A stretch of DNA of 64,000 nucleotides from Rhodanobacter denitrificans. Its GTDB lineage: Bacteria; Pseudomonadota; Gammaproteobacteria; Xanthomonadales; Rhodanobacteraceae. The position numbers and the translations under genes were made by a program. The DNA lies in contig QFPO01000003.1 of the NCBI GenBank assembly GCA_003241385.1, forward strand, positions 636,720 to 700,719. Reading direction: 5' to 3'. Numbering within the stretch: the first letter of the stretch is position 1; every line of letters starts with the position of its first letter. Shown here one piece after another: positions 34,358-44,053 of this stretch. Below the pieces are notes generated by a model. That model had not been told where the DNA came from and searched no databases. It saw only the letters and a list, made by a program, of their open reading frames with translations.

Positions 34358-35683
34358 ATGCATCCCATTCCGTCCCCCGCCGCCGCCCCCGTACGCGTGC
34401 CCTGGTACCGCCAGCTGTACGTGCAGGTGATCCTCGCCATCGCACTCGGCGCCGTGCTCGGCCATTTCGCACCGTCCTTCGCCGAGTCGCTCAAGCCGCT
34501 CGGCGACGCCTTCATCAAGCTGGTCAAGATGATCATCGCGCCGGTGATCTTCCTGACCATCGTCACCGGCATCGCCGGCATGACCCATCTGCGCACCGTC
34601 GGGCGGGTGTTCGCCAAGGCGATGACGTATTTCCTGTTCTTCTCGACGCTGGCCCTGGTGGTGGGCCTGGTCGTCGCGCACGTCGTACAGCCGGGCGCCG
34701 GCATGAACGTCAATCCGGCCGACCTGGACCACCGCGCCGTCGACGACTACGTGCAGCGCTCGCACGAGCTCAGCCTGACCGGCTTCGTGATGGACATCAT
34801 TCCCAAGACGCTGGTCAGTCCGCTGGTCGGCGACAACATCCTGCAGGTGCTGTTCGTCGCGGTCCTGTTCGGCATCGCGCTGGCGTTGACCGGCGAACGC
34901 GGCCGGCCGGTACTGGTCTTCCTGGAAGCGCTGACCGCTCCGGTGTTCCGTCTGGTCCACATCCTGATGCGCGCAGCGCCGATCGGCGCGTTCGGCGCGA
35001 TCGCCTTCACGATCGGCAAATACGGCCTGGAGGTGCTGGTCAATCTCGCCTGGCTGGTCGGCGCGTTCTACCTGACGGCGCTGCTGTTCGTCGTGGTGAT
35101 TCTCGGCCTGGTCGCACGCGCCTGCGGCTTTTCGGTGTTCAAGCTGATGCGCTACCTGCGCGCCGAACTGCTGCTCGTACTCGGCACCTCCTCGTCCGAA
35201 TCGGCACTGCCTTCGCTGATGGACAAGATGGAGAAGGCCGGCTGCGCCAAGTCGGTGGTCGGCCTGGTGGTCCCGACCGGCTATTCGTTCAACCTCGACG
35301 GCACCAACATCTACATGACGCTGGCCGCGCTGTTCATCGCACAGGCCACCAATACGGAACTGACCCTGGGTCATCAGATCGCCCTGCTGCTGGTGGCGAT
35401 GCTGAGCTCCAAGGGCGCCGCCGGCGTCACCGGCGCGGGCTTCGTCACGCTGGCGGCGACGCTGGCGGTGGTGCCCGAAGTGCCGGTCGCGGGCATGGCC
35501 CTGATCCTCGGTGTCGACCGCTTCATGAGCGAGTGCCGGTCACTGACCAACTTCATCGGCAATGCCGTCGCCACGATCGTGGTCTCGCACTGGGAGGGCG
35601 CGCTCGACCGGACCCAGCTGGACGCCGCGCTCAACGGCAGCGCCCGCGAACCGCTGCTGACGACGGCCGCCGAACCCGGATGA
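34358..35683 (+). CDS. dctA: C4-dicarboxylate/proton or sodium symporter DctA
   Basis: This 441-residue transporter belongs to the dicarboxylate/amino acid:cation symporter family. Conserved blocks include YRQLYVQVILAIALGAVLGH, KLVKMIIAPVIFLTIVTGIA, GTSSSESALPSLMDKME, GYSFNLDGTNIYMTLAA and LSSKGAAGVTGAGFVTLAAT, which form the hairpin loops and substrate site. It takes up succinate, fumarate, malate and aspartate-like substrates. The divergent DctB-like kinase supports control by dicarboxylates. A TACAAA -10-like box lies near 34328; no sigma-54 -24/-12 site was seen. An esterase gene follows after 70 bases. Confidence 0.93.
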   Translation: MHPIPSPAAAPVRVPWYRQLYVQVILAIALGAVLGHFAPSFAESLKPLGDAFIKLVKMIIAPVIFLTIVTGIAGMTHLRTVGRVFAKAMTYFLFFSTLALVVGLVVAHVVQPGAGMNVNPADLDHRAVDDYVQRSHELSLTGFVMDIIPKTLVSPLVGDNILQVLFVAVLFGIALALTGERGRPVLVFLEALTAPVFRLVHILMRAAPIGAFGAIAFTIGKYGLEVLVNLAWLVGAFYLTALLFVVVILGLVARACGFSVFKLMRYLRAELLLVLGTSSSESALPSLMDKMEKAGCAKSVVGLVVPTGYSFNLDGTNIYMTLAALFIAQATNTELTLGHQIALLLVAMLSSKGAAGVTGAGFVTLAATLAVVPEVPVAGMALILGVDRFMSECRSLTNFIGNAVATIVVSHWEGALDRTQLDAALNGSAREPLLTTAAEPG

Positions 35684-35753
35684 CGTTTCGGCCGTCCCGA
35701 CGCAGGACGGCCGCCATGACCAGAACCGCGAAGACGCGGACACGGGAGGAACC

Positions 35754-36791
35754 ATGCGACACCTCGATACACGCCCGAGCCGGCCACTCGGCCGTCTGCT
35801 GCCGATACTGCTGGTGCTGATCTGCGCAGCCGGCACCGCGCAGGCGGCCGACGACACGCCGCAGACCCTGTCGCTGTGGCCGGCCGGTCATTGGCCCGCG
35901 GTGACGCACGGGCCCGAGCGCGTCGGCCGCGACGGCAGCGCGCGCGGCGCGGTCTCGAACGTGTCCGAGCCGCGCATGGAGATCTACCGTCCGCAGCGCC
36001 CCAACGGCAACGCGGTGGTGATCTTCGGCGGCGGCGGCTACTTCCGCATCCAGATCGGCGGCGCGGCGCGGCCGACCGCGCTCTGGCTGCAGTCGCTCGG
36101 CGTGACGGCGGCGGTGGTCTACTACCGTCTGCCCGCCGACGGCTGGAGCGCGCTGTCGCCGTTCCAGGACGGCCAGCGGGCGGTCCGGCTGATGCGCGCG
36201 CATGCCGCCGAGTGGGGCGTGGACCCGGACAAGATCGGTGCGCTCGGCTTCTCGGCCGGCGCCCATCTGGCCGGCATTCTCGGCACCCGCTACGACGAGG
36301 CGTTCTATCCGGCGGTCGATGCCGCCGATGCACTGTCGGCGCGGCCGGACTATCTGGGTCTGATCTACCCGGTGATCTCGCTGGCGCCGCCGCTCGACGA
36401 CACCCGTTCGCGCCGCGAACTCGGCACCCAGGCCGATGCGGTGCAGGCCTATTCGGTCGAGCGTCACGTCCACGCCGGCATGCCGCCGGTGTTCCTGGCC
36501 CAGGCCGTGGACGACGCCACGGTCGACGTCGGCCACAGCCTGGCCATGTATCAGGCGGCGCGCACCGCGCGCGTGCCGGTGGAAATGCATCTGTTCGAAA
36601 AGGGCGGCCACAGCTGGGGACTGGGTCGGCCCGGCAGCCTGGTCGCGCAATGGCCGCGCCTGTTCGCGAACTGGAGCCGCAGCCACGGCTTCCTCGGCGC
36701 ACCGCCGCAACAGGTACCGGCGCTGCCCGGCACCGCGGCACCGGCTGCGCCGGACGCCGCCGTCGACGCACGCGACGAAACCGGCGACTGA
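35754..36791 (+). CDS. Secreted alpha/beta hydrolase (acetyl-xylan-esterase-like)
   Basis: This 345-residue protein has a Sec signal peptide (hydrophobic residues 12-26, cleavage near AQAAD) and an alpha/beta-hydrolase fold. An oxyanion-side GGGGYFRI comes first, then the nucleophile elbow GFSAGAHLAG near residue 163. A late VDDATVDV supplies the Asp and GGHSWGLG the His. Family members remove acetyl or other acyl groups from polysaccharides or small esters. It has a GGGAGGA ribosome-binding site and lies between dctA and a porin gene, suggesting that it frees acids or sugars in the periplasm for uptake. Substrate unknown. Confidence 0.82.
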   Translation: MRHLDTRPSRPLGRLLPILLVLICAAGTAQAADDTPQTLSLWPAGHWPAVTHGPERVGRDGSARGAVSNVSEPRMEIYRPQRPNGNAVVIFGGGGYFRIQIGGAARPTALWLQSLGVTAAVVYYRLPADGWSALSPFQDGQRAVRLMRAHAAEWGVDPDKIGALGFSAGAHLAGILGTRYDEAFYPAVDAADALSARPDYLGLIYPVISLAPPLDDTRSRRELGTQADAVQAYSVERHVHAGMPPVFLAQAVDDATVDVGHSLAMYQAARTARVPVEMHLFEKGGHSWGLGRPGSLVAQWPRLFANWSRSHGFLGAPPQQVPALPGTAAPAAPDAAVDARDETGD

Positions 36792-36826
36792 CCGCGCGCC
36801 GCCCAACCGAGCCTGGAGAGATCCGC

Positions 36827-38293
36827 ATGAACCATCCTACGCGCACCATTCTCGCGACGGCCGTCGCGCTCGCCCTCGGCAGCGGCACCGCCATCGCCGC
36901 CGATGCGGCCGATGCCGAACTGCGCGCACTGCTGCGCCAGCAAAGTGCCCTGATCGAGCGTCAGGCCGAGCAGATCGAAGCGCTCGGCGCACGCCTGGCC
37001 GCGCTGGAGAACGCCGCCGGCGCGGCGTCCGCGACCGCTTCCGATCCGGCTCAGGCCCAGGTCGACGCGGCGATCGCCGACACCCGTCAGGACGACCTGG
37101 CGATCCTCCAGGCGCAGGTCGCACAGCTGGCCGCCAACGGCGGCGGCGGTGACGGCAATATCCGCTGGCGCCGCGGCGGACCGGAGCTGCGCAGCGAGGA
37201 CGGCCGCTTCACGTTCCACCCGCGCGGACGCGTACTGGTCGACTTCACCAGCACGCACGGCTCCTCGTTCGGGCCGCGCAACATCACCGGCACCGATCTG
37301 GCCAGCGGCCGCCTGGGCGCCGAAGGCCAGATCGGTCCGCTCGGCTACAAGATCGACGCCGACTTCGCCGGCAATGCGGTCCGGCTCAAGGACACCTACG
37401 TCTCGTGGGACACCCGCGTGATCGGCCGGCCGGCCGAGTTCTACTTCGGCAACAAGCTCAAGGATCGCAGCCTCGACGGCGCGACCAGCAGCATGTTCAC
37501 GCCGTTCATGGAACGCAACGCGGTGGCGTCGGTCGGTGCGATGCAGAGCGGCTACTACGGCCTGGGCACGACGATGAAACTGTTCGGCGACCGCTGGCAC
37601 GCCACCGTGTCGGTCACCGGCGACGACATCGGCAATGCCGACGATGCCAGCGACACGATCGCCTATCTGGCCCGCGCGCACTGGAACCCGCTCAAGGGCA
37701 GCGACGGCTTCCTGCATCTGGGTGGCTGGTACTGGGACGAGCACCTCGGCGACGACGTCACCAGCATCAACAAGACCTCGCCGATCGCGCTCGGCTGGAA
37801 CGGTCAGGTGCGCGTCTCGGCCAGTTCGATCGCCAACGTCACCGGCAATCACGCCGGCGGCATCGAGTTCGGCGGTGTCTACCGCAACTTCTGGGCATTC
37901 GCCGAACACACCGTCCGCACGATCGACTCCAGCTCGGTCGGATCGATCGACCACAAGGCGACCTCGGCCTACGTCGGCTGGCTGCTGACCGGCGAGAAGC
38001 CCGGATTCAGCAGCCGGTCCGGCGTATGGGGCACCACCCGCGTGGCGCGACCAGTCACCGAGGGCGGCATCGGCGCGTTCGAACTGGCGGCGCGCTACGA
38101 CAAGTACGACTTCACCGATGCGGCACGCGGCGGCGAAGGCGAAGCCTGGACGTTCGGCGTCAACTGGTATCTCAACAACTGGTCGCGCCTGATGGTCAAC
38201 CTGGTGCATTGGAAGACCGACAACCAGGTCGGCAACTATCAGGGGCCCGATTCGGGCAACACGGTCGGCGCGCGCATGCAGGTCGCCTTCTGA
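36827..38293 (+). CDS. OprP/OprO-type outer membrane porin
   Basis: This is a 488-residue outer membrane beta-barrel protein. A signal peptide (to about residue 24) is followed by a coiled-coil segment rich in Leu, Gln and Glu (ALLRQQSALIERQAEQIEAL), as in OprP/OprO porins. A barrel of alternating strands then ends in the terminal phenylalanine (MQVAF) typical of outer membrane proteins. Motifs such as GRVLVDF, YKIDADFAGNAVRLKD and FYFGNKLKDRSL fit the porin O/P family. It follows the esterase by 35 bases with a GGAGAG ribosome-binding site. The ligand need not be phosphate; operon context suggests an organic acid or ester. Confidence 0.85.
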   Translation: MNHPTRTILATAVALALGSGTAIAADAADAELRALLRQQSALIERQAEQIEALGARLAALENAAGAASATASDPAQAQVDAAIADTRQDDLAILQAQVAQLAANGGGGDGNIRWRRGGPELRSEDGRFTFHPRGRVLVDFTSTHGSSFGPRNITGTDLASGRLGAEGQIGPLGYKIDADFAGNAVRLKDTYVSWDTRVIGRPAEFYFGNKLKDRSLDGATSSMFTPFMERNAVASVGAMQSGYYGLGTTMKLFGDRWHATVSVTGDDIGNADDASDTIAYLARAHWNPLKGSDGFLHLGGWYWDEHLGDDVTSINKTSPIALGWNGQVRVSASSIANVTGNHAGGIEFGGVYRNFWAFAEHTVRTIDSSSVGSIDHKATSAYVGWLLTGEKPGFSSRSGVWGTTRVARPVTEGGIGAFELAARYDKYDFTDAARGGEGEAWTFGVNWYLNNWSRLMVNLVHWKTDNQVGNYQGPDSGNTVGARMQVAF

Positions 38294-38392
38294 CGCGCGA
38301 GGCCGACTCGCGCGACGCTGCCGACGGCACGCGCGCATCGGCATGGCCGGACGCGCTGCCGCGGCGCAGCGTGGGCGCGCGGAGTGCTGGCG

Positions 38393-38398
38393 TATACT
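38393..38398 (+). promoter_or_regulatory. Putative -10 box for the SRPBCC gene
   Basis: TATACT in CGTATACTGG, a near-perfect -10, lies 117 bases before the SRPBCC ATG in the 221-base gap after the porin. This implies a leader of about 110 bases. No -35 consensus is visible. Confidence 0.45.
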
Positions 38399-38514
38399 GG
38401 CCGCGCCGCCACGACGCCATCACCGCCGGTGATGTGCTCGCTGCGCGACGCGTCGTCGTAAGGCCGGAGCCGGCCCACTGCCGGAGCGGTCTCCCCTCTT
38501 CAGGAGTACCCCGT

Positions 38515-38931
38515 ATGGCCAAGGTCAAGATGTCCACGCCCCTGCCGGTCCCGGCCGATCAGGTCTGGAAGCTGATCGGCGGATTCAATGCGCTGCCCGA
38601 CTGGCACCCCGCCGTGCAGAAGAGCGAGCTGGCCGACGGCGGCCGCGTCCGCCGCCTGCAGCTGCTCGGCGGCGCCAGCCTCGTCGAGCGCATGGAATCC
38701 TTCGACGACAACGATCACGTCTACACCTACTCGATCGAGAAGGGCGCGCTGCCGGTCGCCAACTACAAGTCCACCGTCCGCGTGCGGCAGGACGAAGGCA
38801 AGGAAGGCTGCGTGGTCGAATGGTCCGGCGATTTCGTGCCGGCCGGCGTACCCGAGAACGATGCGGTCGCGACGATGCAGGGCATCTACCAGGCCGGCCT
38901 GGACAACCTGCGCAAGCTGTTCAACGTCTAG
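38515..38931 (+). CDS. SRPBCC family (polyketide cyclase/dehydrase-like) protein
   Basis: This 138-residue small protein has the SRPBCC helix-grip fold pattern. The N-terminal strand TPLPVPADQVWKLIGGFNALPDWHP is followed by alternating beta strands (RRLQLLGGASLVERME, YTYSIEKGALPVANYKSTV, CVVEWSGDF) and a long C-terminal helix. Such proteins bind hydrophobic ligands. Function here is unknown. ATG 38515 has an AGGAG ribosome-binding site 9 bases upstream and a clear upstream -10 box. It is probably monocistronic, bounded by a strong hairpin. Confidence 0.82.
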   Translation: MAKVKMSTPLPVPADQVWKLIGGFNALPDWHPAVQKSELADGGRVRRLQLLGGASLVERMESFDDNDHVYTYSIEKGALPVANYKSTVRVRQDEGKEGCVVEWSGDFVPAGVPENDAVATMQGIYQAGLDNLRKLFNV

Positions 38932-38938
38932 CCGGATG

Positions 38939-38968
38939 TCGAGGAACGGACCGGTGTCCGTTCCTCGA
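38939..38968 (+). terminator. 13-bp stem-loop after the SRPBCC gene
   Basis: TCGAGGAACGGAC (38939-38951) pairs exactly with GTCCGTTCCTCGA (38956-38968) around a 4-base loop, 8 bases after the stop codon. There is no U-tract, but the position and strength suit a terminator or 3' stabiliser. Confidence 0.6.
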
Positions 38969-39109
38969 TCGAACGCGCGAGCCCGGGCTCGCGCACCTTC
39001 GCCAGTCTCGATTCGTGCGTGATCGACACTGGAGATTTCTTCCCGGATCGCACGAACCGGCGGCTTCCCGACCGCCTGCGCGATGCGTTCCCGGCGCCTT
39101 GGGGGGCGC

Positions 39110-41626
39110 ATGCGCGGATATCCGATACGGCCCTTGCGGGGGCTTTGGCTGCTGGCAGCCGCCGTCCTGATCGTGCTGAGCGCCTCGGCGAGCGCGCGTG
39201 AAATCGATCCGGGCGAGACGATCGAACCGCGCGAGGGCCGCGGCCTGGTCGCGATCGCCCTCGACGCGGCGGTGCCGGTCTCGTCGCTGAAGATCGATCG
39301 CAAGGACGGCGGGTTCGGCGGCCAGCGCCTGCTGCGCCTGGGCCACGGCCGCAGCCTGCGGCTGCTCGAGCTGCCGGCCGGCGAGTACCGCTTCAGCCGC
39401 ATCGAGATCGGCTTCGACAACCAGCCGTACTGGTACGTCAATCTGCGCAAGGACGGGCGGCTGGACTTCAAGGTCGAGCCCGGGGTCGTCAGCTACGCCG
39501 GCGACCTGGATCTGATCGCGTCCGGATACGGCGTCTTCCACACCATTCAACGCGACCGGCTGGCACAGCTCGCGATCGATCTGGACACGCACTATCCGGG
39601 CCTGCGCGAGCGCTGGCCTGTGCGCTGGCAGGGCGCGAGCCCGGATCGCTTCGGCGAGTTCCTGACCCGCGAACTGGCCGCCACGCCGCTGGCCGACGTC
39701 GTGAAAGCCGCCGACGCGGCCACGCTCGCCGAGCCGGAGAAGCAGGCCGACGCGCAGGTGCCGGTCCTGGTGCGCGAGCTGTTCGCCGACTGGCAGGTCT
39801 CGATGGTCCGGCTGAATCCGGCCGGCGACATGCTCGCGATCACCGAGCAGAAGGACGGCCGCCACACGATCAGCGTGCTCGACGTCGCGACGCTGCAGGC
39901 CAGTCTCGTCTACAGCGGCGACTACCCGGTCTATCAGATGAGCTGGGCCGCCGACCGCACCCTGCTGATCGGCGTCGACAATCGCGGCCGCACCAGCTAC
40001 GCGGTGCGCCTGCGCGTGGCGGCCGGCCGTGCGCCGGCTTTCGATCTGCTGACGTTCCCGTACGCCGGCTGGTTCGTCTCGACGATCGGCGAGGACGGCG
40101 ACCACGTGGTGTTCGCGCGTCCGGAATCCGACGGTGGTGCCGGCCTGTATCGCGTGGCGCTCGACGGCAAGCGTATCGAACGCAGCCAGTTCGACCGCAG
40201 CCGGCGGCTCGACAAGGGCCTGGAAGGCTGGAGCGACGTCGTGACCGACCGCGCCGGCGTACCACGCGCGGTCGTCGCGAGCGAGGAAGGCGAGTACGTG
40301 CTCAAGACCCAGACCCGGGCCGACGGCAGCTGGCAGGTCGTACGCCGCTTCTCGACCGAGGACCGTTTCCATCTGCTCGAACTCGCGCCGGGCGGCAACA
40401 GCGTCTACGCGACGACCGACATCGAGCGCGCCCAGACCGAGCTGGTCCGGGTCGACCTGGCCGACGGCAAAATCGCCGAGACCGTGCTCGCACTGCCGGG
40501 CATCGACATCCTCGAGGTGCTGACCACGCCGGCCGGCGTCCCGGTCGGCGCCGGCTATCTGCAGGACGGCCGCCATCAGATCCACTACTTCGATTCGGCG
40601 AACGCAGCGCTGCACGCGGCGCTGGCGCGCGCGCTGCCCGATCGCAGCATCGCCGTCTACGAGACCAGCCGCAGCGGCACGCGCGCGCTGGTGCTGGCCA
40701 GCGACGAGACCGATCCGGGCACGTACTACCTGTACGACGCCGAGCACAACCGCATCGAGCAGCTGCTGTCGCGACTGCCCACGTTCGAGCGCGCCCGGCC
40801 GACGCGCTCCTCGCTGCTGCGACTGGAGGCCTCCGACGGCACGCCGATCGAGGCGTATCTCGCGCTGCCGGAAAGCAAGGGACCGCATCCGCTGATCGTG
40901 ATGCCGCACGGCGGGCCGATCGGCGTGCGCGACACCCTGCACTACGATCCCGAAGTGCAGCTGATGGCCAACCGCGGCTACGCGGTACTGCGCGTCAACT
41001 TCCGCGGTTCCGGCGGCTTCGGTCGCCAGTTCGAGCAGGCCGGCTACGGCGCGTTCGGCACGCGGATCGAGGATGACGTGCTCGCCGCGGTCGACAAGGC
41101 GCTCGGCGCGTACCCGCTCGATCCGAAGCGGATCGCGCTGCGCGGCGCGAGCTACGGCGGCTACTCGACGCTGATGGGTCTGATCCGCTTTCCGGACCGC
41201 TATCGCTGCGGCGTGGCGACCGCGGCGGTGACCGACTGGGTGCTGCCGTTCTCGTCGAGCGACTGGGCCGCCAGCCCGGTCGCGCGCGATCTGATGAAGA
41301 AGCGGGTCGGCGATCCGGCCACGCAGGTCGAAGCGGTCGAGGCGATCTCGCCGGTCTATCGCTATCGGCAGATCGACAAGCCGCTGCTGCTCGCGCACGG
41401 CGCGCGCGACCGCCGCGTGACGATCGAGCATGCGCTGAGGCTGCGGCTGCTGCTGGCCAAGGCCGGCAAGCCGGCGCAATGGCTGCCGTTCGAGAAAGAG
41501 GGCCACGGCATCGCCGAGCTCGACAATCGCGTCCGGCTCGAATCGGCGGTGGACAGTTTCCTGAGCGGTTGTCTCGGCGGCGGCGCGCCGGCCGCCGCGA
41601 AAGGTGGCGCGACTGCCGCGCCCTGA
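39110..41626 (+). CDS. S9 family peptidase (prolyl oligopeptidase/acylaminoacyl-peptidase-like)
   Basis: This 838-residue exported serine peptidase has a signal peptide or anchor at residues 8-28 and a long middle beta-propeller-like region (GDMLAITEQKDGRHTISVLDVA and similar blades). A C-terminal alpha/beta-hydrolase domain follows. Its triad is visible: Ser in LRGASYGGYSTLMG near residue 683, Asp in HGARDRRVT and His in KEGHGI. It would cut oligopeptides in the periplasm. Residues 50-150 form an extra N-terminal region I do not recognise. The frame starts at 39083, but ATG 39110 has a G-rich ribosome-binding site and leads into the signal peptide. Confidence 0.87.
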   Translation: MRGYPIRPLRGLWLLAAAVLIVLSASASAREIDPGETIEPREGRGLVAIALDAAVPVSSLKIDRKDGGFGGQRLLRLGHGRSLRLLELPAGEYRFSRIEIGFDNQPYWYVNLRKDGRLDFKVEPGVVSYAGDLDLIASGYGVFHTIQRDRLAQLAIDLDTHYPGLRERWPVRWQGASPDRFGEFLTRELAATPLADVVKAADAATLAEPEKQADAQVPVLVRELFADWQVSMVRLNPAGDMLAITEQKDGRHTISVLDVATLQASLVYSGDYPVYQMSWAADRTLLIGVDNRGRTSYAVRLRVAAGRAPAFDLLTFPYAGWFVSTIGEDGDHVVFARPESDGGAGLYRVALDGKRIERSQFDRSRRLDKGLEGWSDVVTDRAGVPRAVVASEEGEYVLKTQTRADGSWQVVRRFSTEDRFHLLELAPGGNSVYATTDIERAQTELVRVDLADGKIAETVLALPGIDILEVLTTPAGVPVGAGYLQDGRHQIHYFDSANAALHAALARALPDRSIAVYETSRSGTRALVLASDETDPGTYYLYDAEHNRIEQLLSRLPTFERARPTRSSLLRLEASDGTPIEAYLALPESKGPHPLIVMPHGGPIGVRDTLHYDPEVQLMANRGYAVLRVNFRGSGGFGRQFEQAGYGAFGTRIEDDVLAAVDKALGAYPLDPKRIALRGASYGGYSTLMGLIRFPDRYRCGVATAAVTDWVLPFSSSDWAASPVARDLMKKRVGDPATQVEAVEAISPVYRYRQIDKPLLLAHGARDRRVTIEHALRLRLLLAKAGKPAQWLPFEKEGHGIAELDNRVRLESAVDSFLSGCLGGGAPAAAKGGATAAP

Positions 41627-41646
41627 GCGGCGTCGGCAGACGCCGC
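41627..41646. terminator. Hairpin between convergent S9 peptidase and DUF1631 genes
   Basis: GCGGCGTC and GACGCCGC form an 8-base stem with a GGCA loop immediately after the S9 peptidase TGA. It lies in the 54-base gap between convergent genes and could serve both directions. No T-run is seen. Confidence 0.5.
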
Positions 41647-41680
41647 ATCGAGCCGGCGGCGGCGCGCGTCTGCCTGCCGG

Positions 41681-44053
41681 CTAGGCCGGCTCGTGATCCT
41701 CGCGCAGGCGCGCGACGATCGCATCGAGTGCGCGATCGAACAGCGGCGCTTCCTCGAGCACGACCGCGGTGCCGGCGCGCAGCTCGGCCGCGAGCGCGGT
41801 GACGGTCTTGTCGTCGACCTTGAGGCCGCGGCGATTGACGAACAGGTACTTCGAGCTGATCGGGCTGATCCACGACAGCTTGGCGCGCTCGCGATGGCCG
41901 TGCTCGTCGACCAGTTCGAGCCAGGTGCCGGGACGCAGCGCGCGCGCCCGCTGCAGATACTCGTCTTCGTGCAGATCATCCTCGCCGCGGTCCGCCTCGA
42001 TCGTGCTGGCGCCGAGCAGGATCTCCTCGACTGGACTGCCGGGCAGATCGGCGGACTGATCGACGGCTGCCTCGGTCTGTTCCGCCGGCGCCGCGGCCGC
42101 ATTGAGGCAGGCACGCTCGACGACGACTTCGCGGACGGTCTTGCGCTCGACCGGCGCACCGCCCTGCAGCGAGGTGTAGAAGTCGGCCAGCGCGCGCATC
42201 GTCTCGTTGATCTCGTTGTCGTGCAGACCGATCGTGCCGAGGCCGTGGCGCAACGCGCGCTCGATCTGCGGCTTGACCTTCTGCAGGCGCTGGCGATCGG
42301 CTTCGGTCTGCTTCGGCAGTGCGCTCCAGACGAACTCGTCGACGAAGCGCAGGCCGTTACGCCACTCGTCGGACTGCTCGCCGTGGCGCAGCAGCGCGAC
42401 GACCAGGTAATTGGCCCACGGCCGCGACAGCACCGCGTGGATGATCGGCGGCAGCACGCGTTCGTCGATGCGCAGCAGGATCTCGCGCGCCGCGGTGCGG
42501 CGCGCATCCTGCAGGCGCTCGCGACCGCGCGCGGCCTCGGCGACGCGCTGCTCGGCCAGGCCGGCGCGCTTGCGGCCCTGCTCGAGGAAGGCCTCGAACG
42601 ACTCGAGCTCGCGCTGGAAGATCGCCAGATCGTCGTCGAACTCGGTGAGGATCTTCTCGACCGACTGGCGCACGCGGTCGAGCAGGCGATGATCGGGATC
42701 GGCCTCCGCGGACCAGCCCAGACCGGCCTGGGCCAGCGCGTCGAGCAGGCGCCGCGCCGGGTGGGCGCGCTGCGCGAACAGATGGCGGTCGAGGATCGCG
42801 ACCTTCAGATACGGGATCTGCAGCCGGCTCAGCACCGCCTGCATCTCGGCCGGCAGGTTGCGGTCCTGCAGGATGTACTCGAACAGCATGCCGACCAGAT
42901 CGATCGTGTCCTCGTCGGCGCTGGATACGTGGTGATGGCCGTCGGCCGCACCGATCCGCTCGACCTGTTCGAGCAGGTCCTGCTTGATCTGCTGGACCGC
43001 CTGGGCCGCATCGGCGATCGAGCCGGCCTGTGCGTGCTGGCGATGAGTGGCGTGCGGATTCTGGCTCTGCAGGATCGTCAGCGCGCTCAGCAGGTCGACC
43101 GGACTGAGCACTGGCGGCGCGACCGGTTCGGGCTCGAGCGCGGCCGGCAGGCCGATGTCGTGCGCAGGTCCGCGCCGGCCGGCCAGCAGCTTGTTGAGGG
43201 TCTGGTAGAGCTCGGTCTGCCAGGCCGAGGCCGGGTCGTAGCCGCCGTGCGCCGGCGCGGGCTCGCCGACGGCCGGCTGCGGCGCTCCGGCAGGACCGTG
43301 CGCGGCCGGTGCCGGATAGCCACCCGCCGTGCCGGGCGCGCGAGCCGGCGTCGCGGCGATCTGCGGCAGCACGCCGGCCTGGATCAGCTCGGCGTTGACT
43401 TCCTCGTAGAGCGCGTCGAGGCCGCTCATGACGTAGCGGTCGAACAGCTTGTAGACGATCAGACGCACGTGCAGGCCGAGATCGAACTCGCGCGTGGCCT
43501 CGCGGAACGCATCGCCGATCGCGGCCGGTCCGATCGGATTGATCGCATCGTCGACGTTGCCGCCGCCGGTCAGCACCGACAGCCGCTGATTGATCTGGAA
43601 CAGCGCACGCGACCAGCGGCTGTTGGCCTTGGCGACCATGCCCGACACCGCGAGCGACTGCTCCAGCTCCTGATCGTCGACCAGCGACAGGCCGGCGCCG
43701 GCCTGCGGCGCGACGTCGGGCCGTGCGACGCGCGTGCGGCCCTCGGCGAATTCGTTGAAGGTGCGGGTGACCTGATCCTGGAAGCGGCGCTCGACCAGAT
43801 GGCGCTTCTTGCGCACCTCGCGCATGCCGTCGAAGAACTGGGTCTGCGCGGCGTTGTTCTCGGCCTTCTCGGCCAGGTCGAACAGCGCGTCGTCGATGTT
43901 CTCGAACAGCACCCCGACCAGCCCGGCGATGCGCTTGAGCGCGATGCCACGGACGCGCTTGAGCAGCTCGCCAAGGCGGTCGCCCGCGGCGCTCTGCACC
44001 GCCTGCCGCTGCTGCAGGTCGATGATCTTCTTGCTGTCGTCGGGGCTGACCAT
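41681..44053 (-). CDS. DUF1631 domain protein
   Basis: This 790-residue cytoplasmic, largely helical protein belongs to the DUF1631 family of gamma- and betaproteobacteria. Features are an N-terminal helical region (RVRGIALKRIAGLVGVLFENIDDALFDLAEKAENN), a proline/alanine-rich linker near 240-275 and a family segment near 420-620 (FEYILQDRNLPAEMQAVLSRLQIPYLKVAILD). A C-terminal WLELVDEHGHRERAKLSWIS region looks like a PilZ-type or SH3-like barrel. Homologues have been mislabelled thymidine phosphorylase. No function is established that I can name. A 173-base gap separates it from the Trm112-like gene, so it probably has its own promoter. Confidence 0.82.
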   Translation of the reverse strand: MVSPDDSKKIIDLQQRQAVQSAAGDRLGELLKRVRGIALKRIAGLVGVLFENIDDALFDLAEKAENNAAQTQFFDGMREVRKKRHLVERRFQDQVTRTFNEFAEGRTRVARPDVAPQAGAGLSLVDDQELEQSLAVSGMVAKANSRWSRALFQINQRLSVLTGGGNVDDAINPIGPAAIGDAFREATREFDLGLHVRLIVYKLFDRYVMSGLDALYEEVNAELIQAGVLPQIAATPARAPGTAGGYPAPAAHGPAGAPQPAVGEPAPAHGGYDPASAWQTELYQTLNKLLAGRRGPAHDIGLPAALEPEPVAPPVLSPVDLLSALTILQSQNPHATHRQHAQAGSIADAAQAVQQIKQDLLEQVERIGAADGHHHVSSADEDTIDLVGMLFEYILQDRNLPAEMQAVLSRLQIPYLKVAILDRHLFAQRAHPARRLLDALAQAGLGWSAEADPDHRLLDRVRQSVEKILTEFDDDLAIFQRELESFEAFLEQGRKRAGLAEQRVAEAARGRERLQDARRTAAREILLRIDERVLPPIIHAVLSRPWANYLVVALLRHGEQSDEWRNGLRFVDEFVWSALPKQTEADRQRLQKVKPQIERALRHGLGTIGLHDNEINETMRALADFYTSLQGGAPVERKTVREVVVERACLNAAAAPAEQTEAAVDQSADLPGSPVEEILLGASTIEADRGEDDLHEDEYLQRARALRPGTWLELVDEHGHRERAKLSWISPISSKYLFVNRRGLKVDDKTVTALAAELRAGTAVVLEEAPLFDRALDAIVARLREDHEPA

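Noticed and set aside
30479..35374. Very long minus-strand frame of 1631 codons covering the regulator, kinase and dctA
   Set aside because: It runs antisense or out of frame to three well-recognised genes and its product is arginine/alanine-rich without any domain. It is a GC-bias shadow.
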